Shown here one piece after another: positions 52,864 through 61,712 of a stretch of 64,000 bases of DNA (its first letter is position 1; each line of letters starts with the position of its first letter). Under the pieces are notes generated by a model, which was given only the letters and a program-made list of their open reading frames with translations, was not told the DNA's origin and searched no databases. This DNA is from Arthrobacter echini (GTDB taxonomy: Bacteria; Actinomycetota; Actinomycetes; Actinomycetales; Micrococcaceae). Both the position numbers and the translations under genes were made by a program. Location of the stretch: positions 310,001-374,000 of the forward strand of contig NZ_VSLD01000001.1 of assembly GCF_008107445.1 (NCBI RefSeq), written 5' to 3'.

Positions 52864-54641
52864 CAGTTGTCCTTTGTAGTGTTCTGCGACTGCCCCGTGC
52901 CGGCGGCCGACGACGCGGCCTCCTGCACCCTGTATTCCCCCGTCGTGCCCTCAGGGACCGACCAGCGGTCCTCGAGCAGCTTCCGGACCATCAGTCCCTC
53001 GTCCTGGAGCCGGTTGTCCTCCCCGCGTGCCAGCAGCCCGTACTCGGCGACGATACTTCCGTCGTCGTGCCCGGAGATCCTGACCCAGAGCCTGCGCCGC
53101 GCGATGAACAGGGACGCGGCGAGGCCGAACAAAGCCAGCATCGCGAAGACGAAGGCTCCGGCCTTCGCCGGGTCGTGATGGATGTCCAGCGCGATGTAGC
53201 GCTTCAGCCCGTCGAAGGTGATGGAGCCCTTGCCCTCGGGAAGATCGTACGTCTGACCGACCGACAGCACGATTCCGCCGTCGTCGTTGTTCCGGCTGTT
53301 CAACTCGTTGAGCTTCTCGGTGTCGAGTACGTAGACGTTCTCGGGGGTGCCGTCGTCGAGACCCAGGTCGCCGTAGTACGAGTTCAGGTTCAGCTGGGGA
53401 TTGAACGGATCCGGGTCCCGCGAGAACGAGACGCCCTCCTCGTCGACGAACGCCGTGGGGAGGAAGAATCCCACGAAACCGAGCTGGTCGGGCTGTGCAT
53501 CGGGGGCCTTGATGACGATCAGCGAGGTGTAGAGCCCGTCCGAGGGCACCGCCACCACCGGCCCCTCCGAGGCGATGTTCCCCTCGGCGTCCCGCACCGT
53601 CACCACGGGAGCGTAGCCGTTGCCCACCAGGTACACGTTCGTCCCCCCGATGGTGACCGGCGCATTGACCTTGAGGATCTGCTGCTCCTCCTCCGCGCCC
53701 GGGCCGTCCTGCGTGGTGAGATTCGCGGTGAAGTCCAGCGGCTGCCCGTAGTTGCTCTCCTGCTCGCGGTCGAAGCGCACGTCGAAGGCGTCGAGGCGGA
53801 CCGAGTAGGGCTCGAGCCGGTCGTCGGAGAAGTTGGATCCGGGGCTGAAGCTGTCGTACCCGATCAGGGTGTTCACGAAGGTGTCACCCTCGACCACCAC
53901 CTTCTGACCCGTGTACCCGAACAGTCCGCCGATGGCGACCGCGACGAGGACCCCCATCAGCGAGATGTGGAAGACGAGATTGCCGAACTCCTTCGCGAGT
54001 CCGCGCTCGGCACCCACCGATGGCTGGGCGGTCGCGTCGTCGCGGACATCCACGCGGTAGCCGCGCTTCTTCAGCACAGCAGCGGCCTGGTGGGCAGCGG
54101 ACGACGGCGTGAGGCCCACCGCCCGCGCCGCCTCGGCCGGAATTTCCACCGTGCCGTGTACCGGCAGCCGGGAGAACCGCCTCGGTGTGCGTGGCGGTGT
54201 GGAGCGGACGGCCCTGAAATGGGCTCGTGCCCTCGGCACCACGCATCCGATGAGGGAGATGAACAGCAGGAGGTAGATGGCGGAGAACCACACCGACGAG
54301 TAGACGTCGAAGAGCTGGAACCAATCCAGCACGGGCCCGGTATCGGGGTGGTCCTGGAGATACTGGGTGACGACGGCGGGGTTCGCCGGGCGCTGCGGGA
54401 ACAACGATCCGGGCACGGCCCCGACCGCGAGCAGCAGGAGCAGGAAGAGCGCCGTGCGCATACTGGTGAGCTGGGTCCACGCCCAGCGCAGGGATCCGAC
54501 CACGCCGAGCGCGGGAACGACGACGTCGCCCCGCCCCTTCGACGAGGCCCGCGCGTCCGTATCCTGCTTCACCGTGTCACTCCCCTGCCGCCCTGTGTCC
54601 GCGCCTGATTCCACGCCTGTGCCATGGTCCTGCCTGCTCAT
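52863..54641 (-). CDS. resB: Cytochrome c biogenesis protein ResB
   Basis: This 592-residue system II partner of CcsB has an N-terminal helix region SMRTALFLLLLLAVGAVPGS, FQLFDVYSSVWFSAIYLLLFISLIGC, a large extracytoplasmic domain (about residues 240-500) and a final helix before SLFIARRRLWVRISG. The ATG overlaps the ccdA stop by four bases. A charged N-terminal extension of about 45 residues precedes the first helix and is probably disordered. Confidence 0.94.
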   Translation of the reverse strand: MSRQDHGTGVESGADTGRQGSDTVKQDTDARASSKGRGDVVVPALGVVGSLRWAWTQLTSMRTALFLLLLLAVGAVPGSLFPQRPANPAVVTQYLQDHPDTGPVLDWFQLFDVYSSVWFSAIYLLLFISLIGCVVPRARAHFRAVRSTPPRTPRRFSRLPVHGTVEIPAEAARAVGLTPSSAAHQAAAVLKKRGYRVDVRDDATAQPSVGAERGLAKEFGNLVFHISLMGVLVAVAIGGLFGYTGQKVVVEGDTFVNTLIGYDSFSPGSNFSDDRLEPYSVRLDAFDVRFDREQESNYGQPLDFTANLTTQDGPGAEEEQQILKVNAPVTIGGTNVYLVGNGYAPVVTVRDAEGNIASEGPVVAVPSDGLYTSLIVIKAPDAQPDQLGFVGFFLPTAFVDEEGVSFSRDPDPFNPQLNLNSYYGDLGLDDGTPENVYVLDTEKLNELNSRNNDDGGIVLSVGQTYDLPEGKGSITFDGLKRYIALDIHHDPAKAGAFVFAMLALFGLAASLFIARRRLWVRISGHDDGSIVAEYGLLARGEDNRLQDEGLMVRKLLEDRWSVPEGTTGEYRVQEAASSAAGTGQSQNTTKDN

Positions 54642-55441
54642 ATCGGCAACACCACACCGCTGATCAGCGCATCCTGCAGCCGTATGATCCAGAAGTTCCA
54701 GACGCCGGTGACCATGAGCACACCGACGAGGATCAGGAGTCCGCCGCCCGCGCGCTGCAGCAGCCGCCGGTGCCTACGGAAGAACGCCAGCGCTCCCATG
54801 CCCCGCTGCACCCCGAGGGCGATCAGCAGGAACGGCACACCGAGCCCCACGCAGTAGGCGAAGGTCAGCACCGCGCCCTTGAGCGCCGTGGCGTCATTGC
54901 CCGAGATGGCGAGCAACTGGACAGCGCCGAGGGTGGGGCCGATGCAGGGAGCCCACCCGAGCCCGAAGGTGAGTCCGAGCAAGGGTGCTCCCAGCAGCCC
55001 GGCCGGGATCCTCGCGTGCACCCTGCTCTCCCGCTGGAACCAGGAGAACCCTCCCATGAAGACCACACCGAGCAGGATCACGACGACCCCGAAAACCTGG
55101 ATGAGCCAACCCTGGGAGACCCGCAGGAACGCGCCGAGCTGCCCGAACAGCGTGCCGTAGGCCATGAACACCACCGAGAAGCCCAGCACGAACAGACCGA
55201 TCCCGGCGATCATCCGACCCTTGCGCTGCTTCTCGAGATCGATGCCGGTCAGTCCCGTGACATACCCGAGGTATCCCGGGACCAGTGGCAGCACGCACGG
55301 TGAGACGAAGGAGACGAGGCCCGCGAGGAGGGCGACCGGGAGCGCGAGGAGCATCGACCCGTTCAGGACGGCGTCGGCGAAGGCATTCCCTGCGACGAGG
55401 GGAGCGAAGGGTGCCGCCGGAGCCGCCAGGACCGCGATCAT
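54638..55441 (-). CDS. ccdA: Thiol-disulfide transporter CcdA
   Basis: This 267-residue six-helix protein has the two redox cysteines of CcdA/DsbD-beta in FVSPCVLPLVPGYLGYV and GWAPCIGPTLGAV. It carries reducing power across the membrane to the TlpA/ResA-type thioredoxin, keeping the apocytochrome CXXCH thiols reduced. It lies 12 bases downstream of that thioredoxin gene. Confidence 0.95.
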   Translation of the reverse strand: MIAVLAAPAAPFAPLVAGNAFADAVLNGSMLLALPVALLAGLVSFVSPCVLPLVPGYLGYVTGLTGIDLEKQRKGRMIAGIGLFVLGFSVVFMAYGTLFGQLGAFLRVSQGWLIQVFGVVVILLGVVFMGGFSWFQRESRVHARIPAGLLGAPLLGLTFGLGWAPCIGPTLGAVQLLAISGNDATALKGAVLTFAYCVGLGVPFLLIALGVQRGMGALAFFRRHRRLLQRAGGGLLILVGVLMVTGVWNFWIIRLQDALISGVVLPI

Positions 55442-55453
55442 GGGCAGGGCACG

Positions 55454-56080
55454 CTACAGGACATCGCTGATCAGGGCGTCGAGTGTGCTGCGGTCGGCGA
55501 GCCCGAGGATGCGCGCCGCGACCCGCCCCTCGCGGTCGAGCACGATGGTGGTGGGGACGGCCTGGGGTGGTACGTACTGCGTCATGTCGAGCAGTACTCC
55601 GCCGTCCGTGTCGTCGAAGCTCTCGTACGGAATGCCGAAGCTCCGCTCGAACGCTTCGGCGGTGGCCTGCTCGTCCCTGATGTTGACCCCGTAGAAGACG
55701 GCTCCCTGGGGCGCATACTCCTCGTGCAGCGCCACGAGGTCCGGGGCCTCCTGGCGGCATGGGGCGCAGGAGGCGTACCAGAAGTTGAGGACCGTGACCT
55801 GGTCGTCCCAGTCGGCGCTGGAGACACTTGTCCCGTCGAACAGGGTCCCGGCCACCTCCACGGGCTCGCCCCGCTCGGACGCGGCGTACTCGGTCACCGA
55901 ACCGTCACCGGCGATGTAGTTCTTGCCGTCCCCGGCTGCGGCCTGCTGCGCGAGCGGGTCGTCGGCGGCACAGGACGTCGCCATCAGGGTGACGGGCACC
56001 AGGAACGCCAGGAAGAGCGCCAGCCTGGACGGGCGTGCGCGGTTCGCGGAGCGGACGGTTGCGGTCACGGCTTCTTCCAT
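55454..56080 (-). CDS. resA: TlpA/ResA-type lipoprotein thioredoxin
   Basis: This 208-residue protein has a signal sequence with a lipobox-like LMATSCAAD (cysteine about residue 37) and a thioredoxin domain with the active site FWYASCAPCRQEAP and the cis-proline region near PPQAVPTTIVL. It reduces cytochrome c apoproteins outside the membrane using electrons from CcdA. A GTG six codons inside the given ATG is an alternative start. Confidence 0.93.
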   Translation of the reverse strand: MEEAVTATVRSANRARPSRLALFLAFLVPVTLMATSCAADDPLAQQAAAGDGKNYIAGDGSVTEYAASERGEPVEVAGTLFDGTSVSSADWDDQVTVLNFWYASCAPCRQEAPDLVALHEEYAPQGAVFYGVNIRDEQATAEAFERSFGIPYESFDDTDGGVLLDMTQYVPPQAVPTTIVLDREGRVAARILGLADRSTLDALISDVL

Positions 56081-56107
56081 TGATTTCTACGACGTGTAGT
56101 AATTCTA

Positions 56108-56785
56108 TTACGCGCCGGGGACATTCGCCGCACCGGGCAACAGGTGGGCGGACGGCTCCACGTAGCGAACACGCTGCACGGTGCCGCCGTCGAAGTCGAA
56201 CGAGGTGACGGAGGTGAGCGTGCATTCCCGCTGGCGAGGATCGTGCCAGAGCCTGCGCCGCTCGGCTGCAAGCCGCGTGACCCAGATGGGGAGCTGATGG
56301 CTGACGATGATGGCCTCCGCCGGACGACCGTCCTCCGTCGGTCCGGCAAGCTCGAGCGCCCGACGGCGGGCATCGTCCATGGCAGCCATCACGCGCTCGA
56401 CCTGCTCGTGGTACGGCTCACCCCATGACGGTCGGAACGGGTTGACCAGGAGCGGCCAGTACCGTGGCTGACGGAGGCGGCTCTTGATCTTCGACATCCC
56501 CTCGAAACGATTCTCCGCCTCGATGACGCGCTCGTCGGTCGCGAGCCCCAGGCCCAACGCAGCGGCGATGGGCCGGGCCGTCTCCTGTGCACGGACCAGG
56601 GGTGAGGCCACGAGGTGGACGATCCTCGCTCCGTCCTCCTGGCGCTGCTCGAAGTACCCCGCGACCTGACGAGCCATGCGCTGACCCAGCTCGGAGAGGT
56701 GGAACTCCGGGAGCCGCCCGTAGAGGACCCCCTCCGGGTTGTAGACCTCACCGTGGCGCACCAGATGGACGGTTGATCGCTGCAT
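56108..56785 (-). CDS. Histidine phosphatase superfamily (phosphoglycerate-mutase-like) protein
   Basis: This 225-residue protein has the catalytic LVRHGEVYNPEGVLYGR motif near the N-terminus, SPLVRAQETARPIA, and the second histidine in IIVSHQLPIWV. Phosphatase rather than mutase activity is usual for this form. The ATG giving MQRSTVHLVRHGE was chosen over a longer cysteine-rich upstream extension unlike the family. It leads the run of cytochrome c maturation genes, which it accompanies in many actinobacteria; the link is unexplained. Confidence 0.9.
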   Translation of the reverse strand: MQRSTVHLVRHGEVYNPEGVLYGRLPEFHLSELGQRMARQVAGYFEQRQEDGARIVHLVASPLVRAQETARPIAAALGLGLATDERVIEAENRFEGMSKIKSRLRQPRYWPLLVNPFRPSWGEPYHEQVERVMAAMDDARRRALELAGPTEDGRPAEAIIVSHQLPIWVTRLAAERRRLWHDPRQRECTLTSVTSFDFDGGTVQRVRYVEPSAHLLPGAANVPGA

Positions 56786-56947
56786 GCTGTCCAGTTTCCC
56801 GCATCCCCGGGCGCATCGGCCAATCCGCTTCCGGGAGTGACACTCCGAGCAGGCGGAGGGGTTATGCTGACGGACGGAATAAAACATGCAAACGCATGCT
56901 TCTACACATCGCAAGCAATCCACACCCCGAACCCCAAGGAGATCAAC

Positions 56948-57505
56948 ATGGCACTCCCCTCAGGCCTCACCACCGGCACCTGGTCCTTCGATCCCTCGCA
57001 CAGCGAGGTGGGCTTCAGCGTCCGCCACGCGGGAATCAGCAAGGTCCGCGGCACCTTCACGGACGTGGACGCCTCCCTCACCGTCGGTTCCACCCTCGAG
57101 GACTCGACCATCATCGCGACGATCAAGACCGCGTCCTTCACCTCGGGCGACGAGAACCGGGACGGCCACGTCAAGGGTGCTGACTTCTTCGACGTCGAGC
57201 AGTTCCCCGAGATGACCTTCATCTCCACCTCCCACGAGGGCACCGGCGAGACCTATTCCATCACCGGCAACCTGACCATCCGCGGCATCACCAAGTCCGT
57301 GGTCCTCGACGCCGAGTTCAACGGCGTGGCAGTGGACCCGTTCGGCGCCACGCGCGCCGGCATCTCCGCCTCGACCACCATCTCCCGCAAGGAGTTCGGC
57401 CTCACCTGGAACGCAGCCCTCGAGGCCGGCGGTGTGCTGGTGGGCGACAAGGTGACCATCAGCGTCGACGCCGCTTTCGTGGCCCCCGCCGTCGAGACTG
57501 CCTAG
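56948..57505 (+). CDS. YceI-family lipocalin-like protein
   Basis: This 185-residue protein has the YceI pattern: GTWSFDPSHSEVGFSVRHAG, KVRGTFTDVDASLTVG, DFFDVEQFPEMTF and LTIRGITKSVVLDAEF. The fold binds polyisoprenoids in characterised members. There is no signal peptide, as usual for the actinobacterial cytoplasmic type. A good ribosome-binding site (AAGGAG) precedes the ATG. It is divergent from the histidine phosphatase gene. Confidence 0.93.
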   Translation: MALPSGLTTGTWSFDPSHSEVGFSVRHAGISKVRGTFTDVDASLTVGSTLEDSTIIATIKTASFTSGDENRDGHVKGADFFDVEQFPEMTFISTSHEGTGETYSITGNLTIRGITKSVVLDAEFNGVAVDPFGATRAGISASTTISRKEFGLTWNAALEAGGVLVGDKVTISVDAAFVAPAVETA

Positions 57506-57679
57506 TACCGGCTCCCTCCACTACCGCCCGACCGGCCGGTGTCCGCTCATGCGACACCGGCCGTCGGCGTAAAGCTTTCCGTACGACGACGAACTACGCT
57601 GGCAGGGACAGGATCCGCAACGGGTACGTCCATGGGGGCACCGGGTGGATCAGAGCACACCACGACGGAGGACGCCGCA

Positions 57680-58327
57680 ATGAGTACGCCACAGGACAAT
57701 CCCGGCACCGGACGGGACGGACAGCTCCCGGACCAGGGCGCAGCGCAGGACTGGACAACACCGGGCACCACCGGAGCAGGACAGTTCGACCAGCAGGGCC
57801 AGTCCGGACACCAGGGGACCCAGCCCTCGGGCTATGCCTATCCCACCTCGGCGGTCGACGCCGCTCCCGCTGACAAGGGGCCGGTACCCAAGGAGGTCAT
57901 GCGGGCCTACTACCTGATCCTCGCCGCCGGTGTCGTCTACCTCTTGAGCGCGATCCTCTCGGCGCTGACGACCGAGGTGCCCGATGTCGCGGGAGCCTCC
58001 CTCGGCGTCGCGCTCGGCCTGGTATTCGCGGTGATCATGGCCGCCGTCTACGTTCTCCTGGCCGTCTTCATCAGGAGGGGTCGGAACTGGGCCCGGATCA
58101 CCGCGACGGTCCTCGCCGCGCTGAACGTCGTGTTCTCGCTCGGAAGTCTCCTGCTCCTGCCGACGCTCAATGATTTTGCCGAGGCCAATGGCCAGCAGGT
58201 CGCCGACTCCTCGGCGCTCCCGACAATCCTCGGCCTGATCGTGATGCTGCTCGGCGTGATCGGTGTGATCATGACCTACCTGAAGCCCGCGCGGCCCTAC
58301 TTCGTGCAACCGAAGCTCGGGTACTGA
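57680..58327 (+). CDS. Uncharacterised four-helix membrane protein with Gln/Gly-rich N-terminus
   Basis: This 215-residue protein has a disordered N-terminal part of about 75 residues rich in Gln, Gly, Thr and Pro, then four transmembrane segments (YYLILAAGVVYLLSAIL; LGLVFAVIMAAVYVLLAVFI; TATVLAALNVVFSLGSLLLL; TILGLIVMLLGVIGVIMTYL) and a short tail RPYFVQPKLGY. The layout is common in actinobacterial proteins near regulators, but no function is known. The ATG follows ACGGAGGAC; an upstream in-frame ATG would add an unlikely basic extension. Confidence 0.8.
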   Translation: MSTPQDNPGTGRDGQLPDQGAAQDWTTPGTTGAGQFDQQGQSGHQGTQPSGYAYPTSAVDAAPADKGPVPKEVMRAYYLILAAGVVYLLSAILSALTTEVPDVAGASLGVALGLVFAVIMAAVYVLLAVFIRRGRNWARITATVLAALNVVFSLGSLLLLPTLNDFAEANGQQVADSSALPTILGLIVMLLGVIGVIMTYLKPARPYFVQPKLGY

Positions 58328-58350
58328 GTGCTGTAGCGCAGCTCGTCACC

Positions 58351-58367
58351 GGCCCCTGAACGGGGCC
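58351..58367. terminator. Short hairpin between convergent genes
   Basis: GGCCCC-TGAAC-GGGGCC sits between the membrane protein stop and the rex stop. It is short but GC-only and well placed for termination in either direction. Confidence 0.6.
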
Positions 58368-59066
58368 TCACTGGGCGCGGGAGATCGGACCGAGGTCCGG
58401 CTCCTGCGCCCGCTGTGCGTGATAGGCCAGGATCTGCAGCTCCGTGGACATGTCCACCTTGCGCACCTGGACATGGTCCGGTACCTGCAGCACCACCGGC
58501 GCGAAGCTGAGAATGCTCGAGATGCCGGCGTCCACGAGCCGATCGCACATCTCCTGCGCCACGGACGTGGGCACACAGAGCACGGCGATGTTGGTCCGCG
58601 TGCGCTCGAGGACGGCCTCGAGCTCGTCGACCGCACTGACGCGCAGATAGCCGACCTCGGTATCGACCACGAGCTGATCGGCGTCGACGAGCGCCACGAT
58701 ACCGAACCCGCGCGAGACGAAGCCCGGATACCCGGCGAGCGCCCGGCCCAGGTTGCCCACACCGATGATCGCCACGCGCCAGTCGAGCGTCAGGCCCAGG
58801 GCCGACGAGATCTGCCGGGTCAGAAATTGGGCGTCGTAGCCCACCCCACGTGTTCCGTAGGATCCGAGATGGGACAGGTCCTTGCGCAGTATCGGCGAAT
58901 TCACTCCCGCGGCATCGGCGAGCTCCTCGGAGGAGACCCGCTCGGTTCCGTCCGCGATGAGTGAGTTCAGAGCGCGTAGATAGATGGTGAGGCGCGCCAC
59001 CGAGGCGGGCGGTATCCGGCGCGCCGGATCTCCGGCGTGAAGCCCTGGCAGGTCAGGCATTGTCAC
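58368..59066 (-). CDS. rex: Redox-sensing transcriptional repressor Rex
   Basis: This 232-residue repressor senses the NADH/NAD ratio. The N-terminal winged helix is SVARLTIYLRALNSLIADG, then NSPILRKDLSHLGSYGTRGV with the GTRGVGY motif of Rex. The Rossmann domain has VAIIGVGNLGRALAGY and FAPVVLQVPDHVQVRKVDMS. Targets are usually respiratory and fermentative genes. I saw no clear Rex palindrome in the window. Start is GTG; an ATG two codons in is equally likely. Confidence 0.95.
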   Translation of the reverse strand: MTMPDLPGLHAGDPARRIPPASVARLTIYLRALNSLIADGTERVSSEELADAAGVNSPILRKDLSHLGSYGTRGVGYDAQFLTRQISSALGLTLDWRVAIIGVGNLGRALAGYPGFVSRGFGIVALVDADQLVVDTEVGYLRVSAVDELEAVLERTRTNIAVLCVPTSVAQEMCDRLVDAGISSILSFAPVVLQVPDHVQVRKVDMSTELQILAYHAQRAQEPDLGPISRAQ

Positions 59067-59213
59067 TGTCGTCGCTCCGTTGCTCGCGCCGCCCGTTCCA
59101 CGGGATCAGCGGTTCCGGGGTCCCTCGTCGGGGCGGAAGTATCCTCACTTTATGCCGCGGCGGCGGGGCCACCAAGCCGGGTCCCGACGTCGCCGCCCGG
59201 CCTGGTCCGGGCT

Positions 59214-59477
59214 TCAGACCCGTGCGAGCAACCTGCGCAGTCGCCCCTCGTCGATGGACCAGAAATCTCGTTGGACGCCGTCGATGAACAGCACCGGCAG
59301 TTCCTCGGCGAATCGTGCACCGAGGTCCGGAGCCTCGTCCACGGAGAGCTCCCGCCAGGTGAGACCGAGGTCCGCCGTCACCCGCGTGAGAACCGCCCTG
59401 GCGTCCTCGCACAGGTGGCACTCGGGACGGGTGAGGAGGACGACGCCGGAATCCGGCCCGGCAGTGGGTTCTTCCAT
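59214..59477 (-). CDS. Glutaredoxin-like thiol protein
   Basis: This 87-residue protein has LLTRPECHLCEDARAVL with a CHLC redox pair near the N-terminus and the LPVLFIDGVQRDFWSIDEGR cis-proline and C-terminal segment of the glutaredoxin-like DUF836 type. The ATG was chosen because a much longer frame upstream is only antisense to the HAD gene. It is transcribed toward rex, about 150 bases away. Confidence 0.9.
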   Translation of the reverse strand: MEEPTAGPDSGVVLLTRPECHLCEDARAVLTRVTADLGLTWRELSVDEAPDLGARFAEELPVLFIDGVQRDFWSIDEGRLRRLLARV

Positions 59478-59537
59478 CCCTCGAGGGTACCGCCGTGCTC
59501 CGGCGCAGAAGGGGGTGGGACGAACTAGGATCGGAAC

Positions 59538-60350
59538 ATGCCGGACGCCATCCGGGGCCTCGAGCCCCTCCCAGAGCCTCCGGAGCCGAGGAAGGGCGAA
59601 GCGGCCTTCTTCGATGTGGACAACACCCTCATGCGGGGGGCGAGCCTGTTCCATGTCGCACGGAAGATGTACCAGCGCAGGGCCTTCACCCTGCGGTTCG
59701 CTGCCGGGCTCGCCTGGAAGCAACTGCGCTTCATCATGCGCGGCGAGACCCTGACCGACGTCAACTCGGTGCGCGATGCTGCTCTCGCCTTCGCCATCGG
59801 CATAGCGCACGAGGACATCCTGGCCCTCGGCGAGGAGGTCTACGACGAGATGATCGCGTCGAAGATCTGGCCGGGGGCACGAGCCCTCGCCGAACAGCAC
59901 CTCTCCTCCCGACGGCAGGTCTGGCTCGTCACCGGCAGCCCGGTGGAGGTGGCCGGGGTCATCTCCAGCCGCCTCGGTCTGACCGGCGCCCTGGGCACCG
60001 TGGGCGAGGTTGCCGACGGACTCTACACGGGCCGCCTGGTGGGAGATTTTCTGCACGGGCCTGCGAAGGCAGCCGCCGTGCTCGATCTCGCGGAGCGGGA
60101 GAACCTGGATCTCTCCCGCTGCTGGGCGTACAGCGACTCCTACAACGACCTGCCGCTACTGACGCTCGTGGGACACCCGGTGGCCATCAACCCGGACTCG
60201 AGACTCCGACGCCACGCGCGCACGAACAACTGGCCGGTCTACCATTTCCGCAGCGGTCGCCGGGCCGCCACTCTCGGACTGCGCGCGGCGACAGTCGTCG
60301 GAACCGTGTACGGGCTCTGGCGCGGCTTCGCGCGTTTCCGAAGCAGCTGA
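59538..60350 (+). CDS. HAD-IB family phosphatase (SerB-like)
   Basis: This 270-residue HAD hydrolase has motif I FFDVDNTLMRGASLF with nucleophile D26, motif II region WLVTGSPVEVAG and motif IV CWAYSDSYNDLPLL. Small-molecule phosphomonoesters such as phosphoserine or a lipid-linked phosphate are possible substrates. The C-terminal basic helix region (ATLGLRAATVVGTVYGLWRG) may be membrane-associated. It is divergent from the glutaredoxin-like gene. Confidence 0.9.
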   Translation: MPDAIRGLEPLPEPPEPRKGEAAFFDVDNTLMRGASLFHVARKMYQRRAFTLRFAAGLAWKQLRFIMRGETLTDVNSVRDAALAFAIGIAHEDILALGEEVYDEMIASKIWPGARALAEQHLSSRRQVWLVTGSPVEVAGVISSRLGLTGALGTVGEVADGLYTGRLVGDFLHGPAKAAAVLDLAERENLDLSRCWAYSDSYNDLPLLTLVGHPVAINPDSRLRRHARTNNWPVYHFRSGRRAATLGLRAATVVGTVYGLWRGFARFRSS

Positions 60351-60471
60351 TGAACATCCCGCCCGGGGTCCGTCCAGCGCATCTCCCGGCAACGACGACG
60401 GCCCGGCTCCTACGTCTCGGGGACGGGATCCGGGCCGATCGGCCTGCTCCGGCCCGGGGCCGGATGCTCGA

Positions 60472-60570
60472 CTACTTCTTGTTGCGGCGCTGGTGACGCG
60501 TCTTGCGAAGCAGTTTGCGGTGCTTCTTCTTCGCCATACGCTTGCGGCGCTTCTTGATGACTGAACCCAT
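60472..60570 (-). CDS. Small ribosomal subunit protein bS22
   Basis: This 32-residue, extremely basic peptide begins MGSVIKKRRKRMAKKKHRKL and ends HQRRNKK. It is the conserved actinobacterial bS22 protein (formerly the AURKAIP1/COX24-domain protein). It is tiny but conserved and lies upstream of bldC-like genes in many relatives. The 120 bases between its stop and the HAD stop hold only a possible GC-rich hairpin (GGCCCGG...CCGGGCC). Confidence 0.92.
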   Translation of the reverse strand: MGSVIKKRRKRMAKKKHRKLLRKTRHQRRNKK

Positions 60571-60745
60571 AGAGTCCTCACAGACTTGGTGGTTGCCAGC
60601 GCTGGTCGTCCGACTCGGGGACCAGAGCTGATGTTGACGGCGCGTACCTGGTGGCAGTTGCCCGGATGACACGGAGGAGGGTCGTGACCCACCCGAAACG
60701 CTCCTCTACAGGGTACATCCGTTTGCAGGACGCCCCGGACCGGCG

Positions 60746-60958
60746 TCAGGCGCTCTCGCTCCGCCCGTCCACCCGCGCCTTGCGCACGAAGTCCTCGACC
60801 GCCGACTCCGGGACACGGTAGGACCGACCGAACTGTACGGCCGGCAACTCACCTGCGTGCACCAGCCTGTACACGGTCATCTTCGAGACGCGCATCATGC
60901 CGGCGACTTCCGCGACCGTCAGGAACTGCACCTCCGAGAAGTTCTTCCTGTCCGCCAT
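60746..60958 (-). CDS. bldC: BldC-like small DNA-binding protein
   Basis: This 70-residue MerR-type winged-helix protein reads VQFLTVAEVAGMMRVSKMTV then YRLVHAGELPAVQFGRSYRV and PESAVEDFV, essentially the BldC consensus. In Streptomyces BldC binds direct repeats cooperatively to time development; in non-sporulating relatives its targets are unknown. The start follows AGGATGGC. Confidence 0.93.
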   Translation of the reverse strand: MADRKNFSEVQFLTVAEVAGMMRVSKMTVYRLVHAGELPAVQFGRSYRVPESAVEDFVRKARVDGRSESA

Positions 60959-60999
60959 GCCATCCTTCTTTCGTCTGGAGATCAGTGGTCCCGATCGCC

Positions 61000-61659
61000 C
61001 TAGACGGACGTATCGCGGCGGCGCCGCAGGTGCGCCAGGAGATCTGCGGCCCGGCCCGCGGCGCGGCCCACGGTCCATCCGGGCTGCGGACGATCGGCCT
61101 CCGGCATGAATTGTCCGTCCGAGACGGCCAGCACGGCACCGGAGAGTGCCCGGTCCACTGCCGCGCCCTCGGGAGCGATTCCGCCGACGGGTGCGGACCC
61201 TGCATCAGGCGCCGTCCGTCCGTCGGGCGCAGTCCCTGGATCGCGCAGAGTCCCCCGGCCTGACACGATTCCGACGCGCCCCCTCGCGCCGTCGTCGTCG
61301 GTCCTGATGTCCCGTCCGTGTTCGTCCCCGGCAGCGAGAGCGGCGGCCCGGCTCGCCGTCTCGGCAACCGGATCGGCAGCCGCACCCTCGCCGGCACCCG
61401 CGGCACCGAGGGAGCTGAGCCAGCTTCCAACCCGGCCGAGGGGTGCGCGTTCCAGTGAGTAGAAGCGCTTCTGGCCCTGTGCCCGCATGGTCACGAGCCC
61501 GGCTTCCCTGAGGACCTTCAGGTGCTTCGAGACGGTCGGCTGGCTGACCTGCAGTTCGACGACGAGCTCGCCCACCGCTTTGTCGCCGTCCTGCAGATTC
61601 TCGAGGATCTGCCTGCGTGTGCGCTCCGCTATGACAGCGAAGACATCGTCGAATCCCAT
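61000..61659 (-). CDS. ArsR-family transcriptional regulator with low-complexity C-terminus
   Basis: This 219-residue protein has an N-terminal winged helix MGFDDVFAVIAERTRRQILE, then QVSQPTVSKHLKVLREAGLV and QKRFYSLERAPLGRVGSWL. No ArsR-type metal-binding cysteines are visible. The remaining 120 residues are Ala-, Gly- and Asp-rich and poorly ordered until a basic amphipathic end (GRAAGRAADLLAHLRRR). It lies between bldC and acuC on the same strand. AT-rich CGATATATACG just upstream is the likely promoter or operator. Confidence 0.88.
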   Translation of the reverse strand: MGFDDVFAVIAERTRRQILENLQDGDKAVGELVVELQVSQPTVSKHLKVLREAGLVTMRAQGQKRFYSLERAPLGRVGSWLSSLGAAGAGEGAAADPVAETASRAAALAAGDEHGRDIRTDDDGARGRVGIVSGRGTLRDPGTAPDGRTAPDAGSAPVGGIAPEGAAVDRALSGAVLAVSDGQFMPEADRPQPGWTVGRAAGRAADLLAHLRRRRDTSV

Positions 61660-61712
61660 ATGTCCACCCTAGCGATATATACGTTGCGCGGCATCATCTG
61701 CCGCAGGGCGCG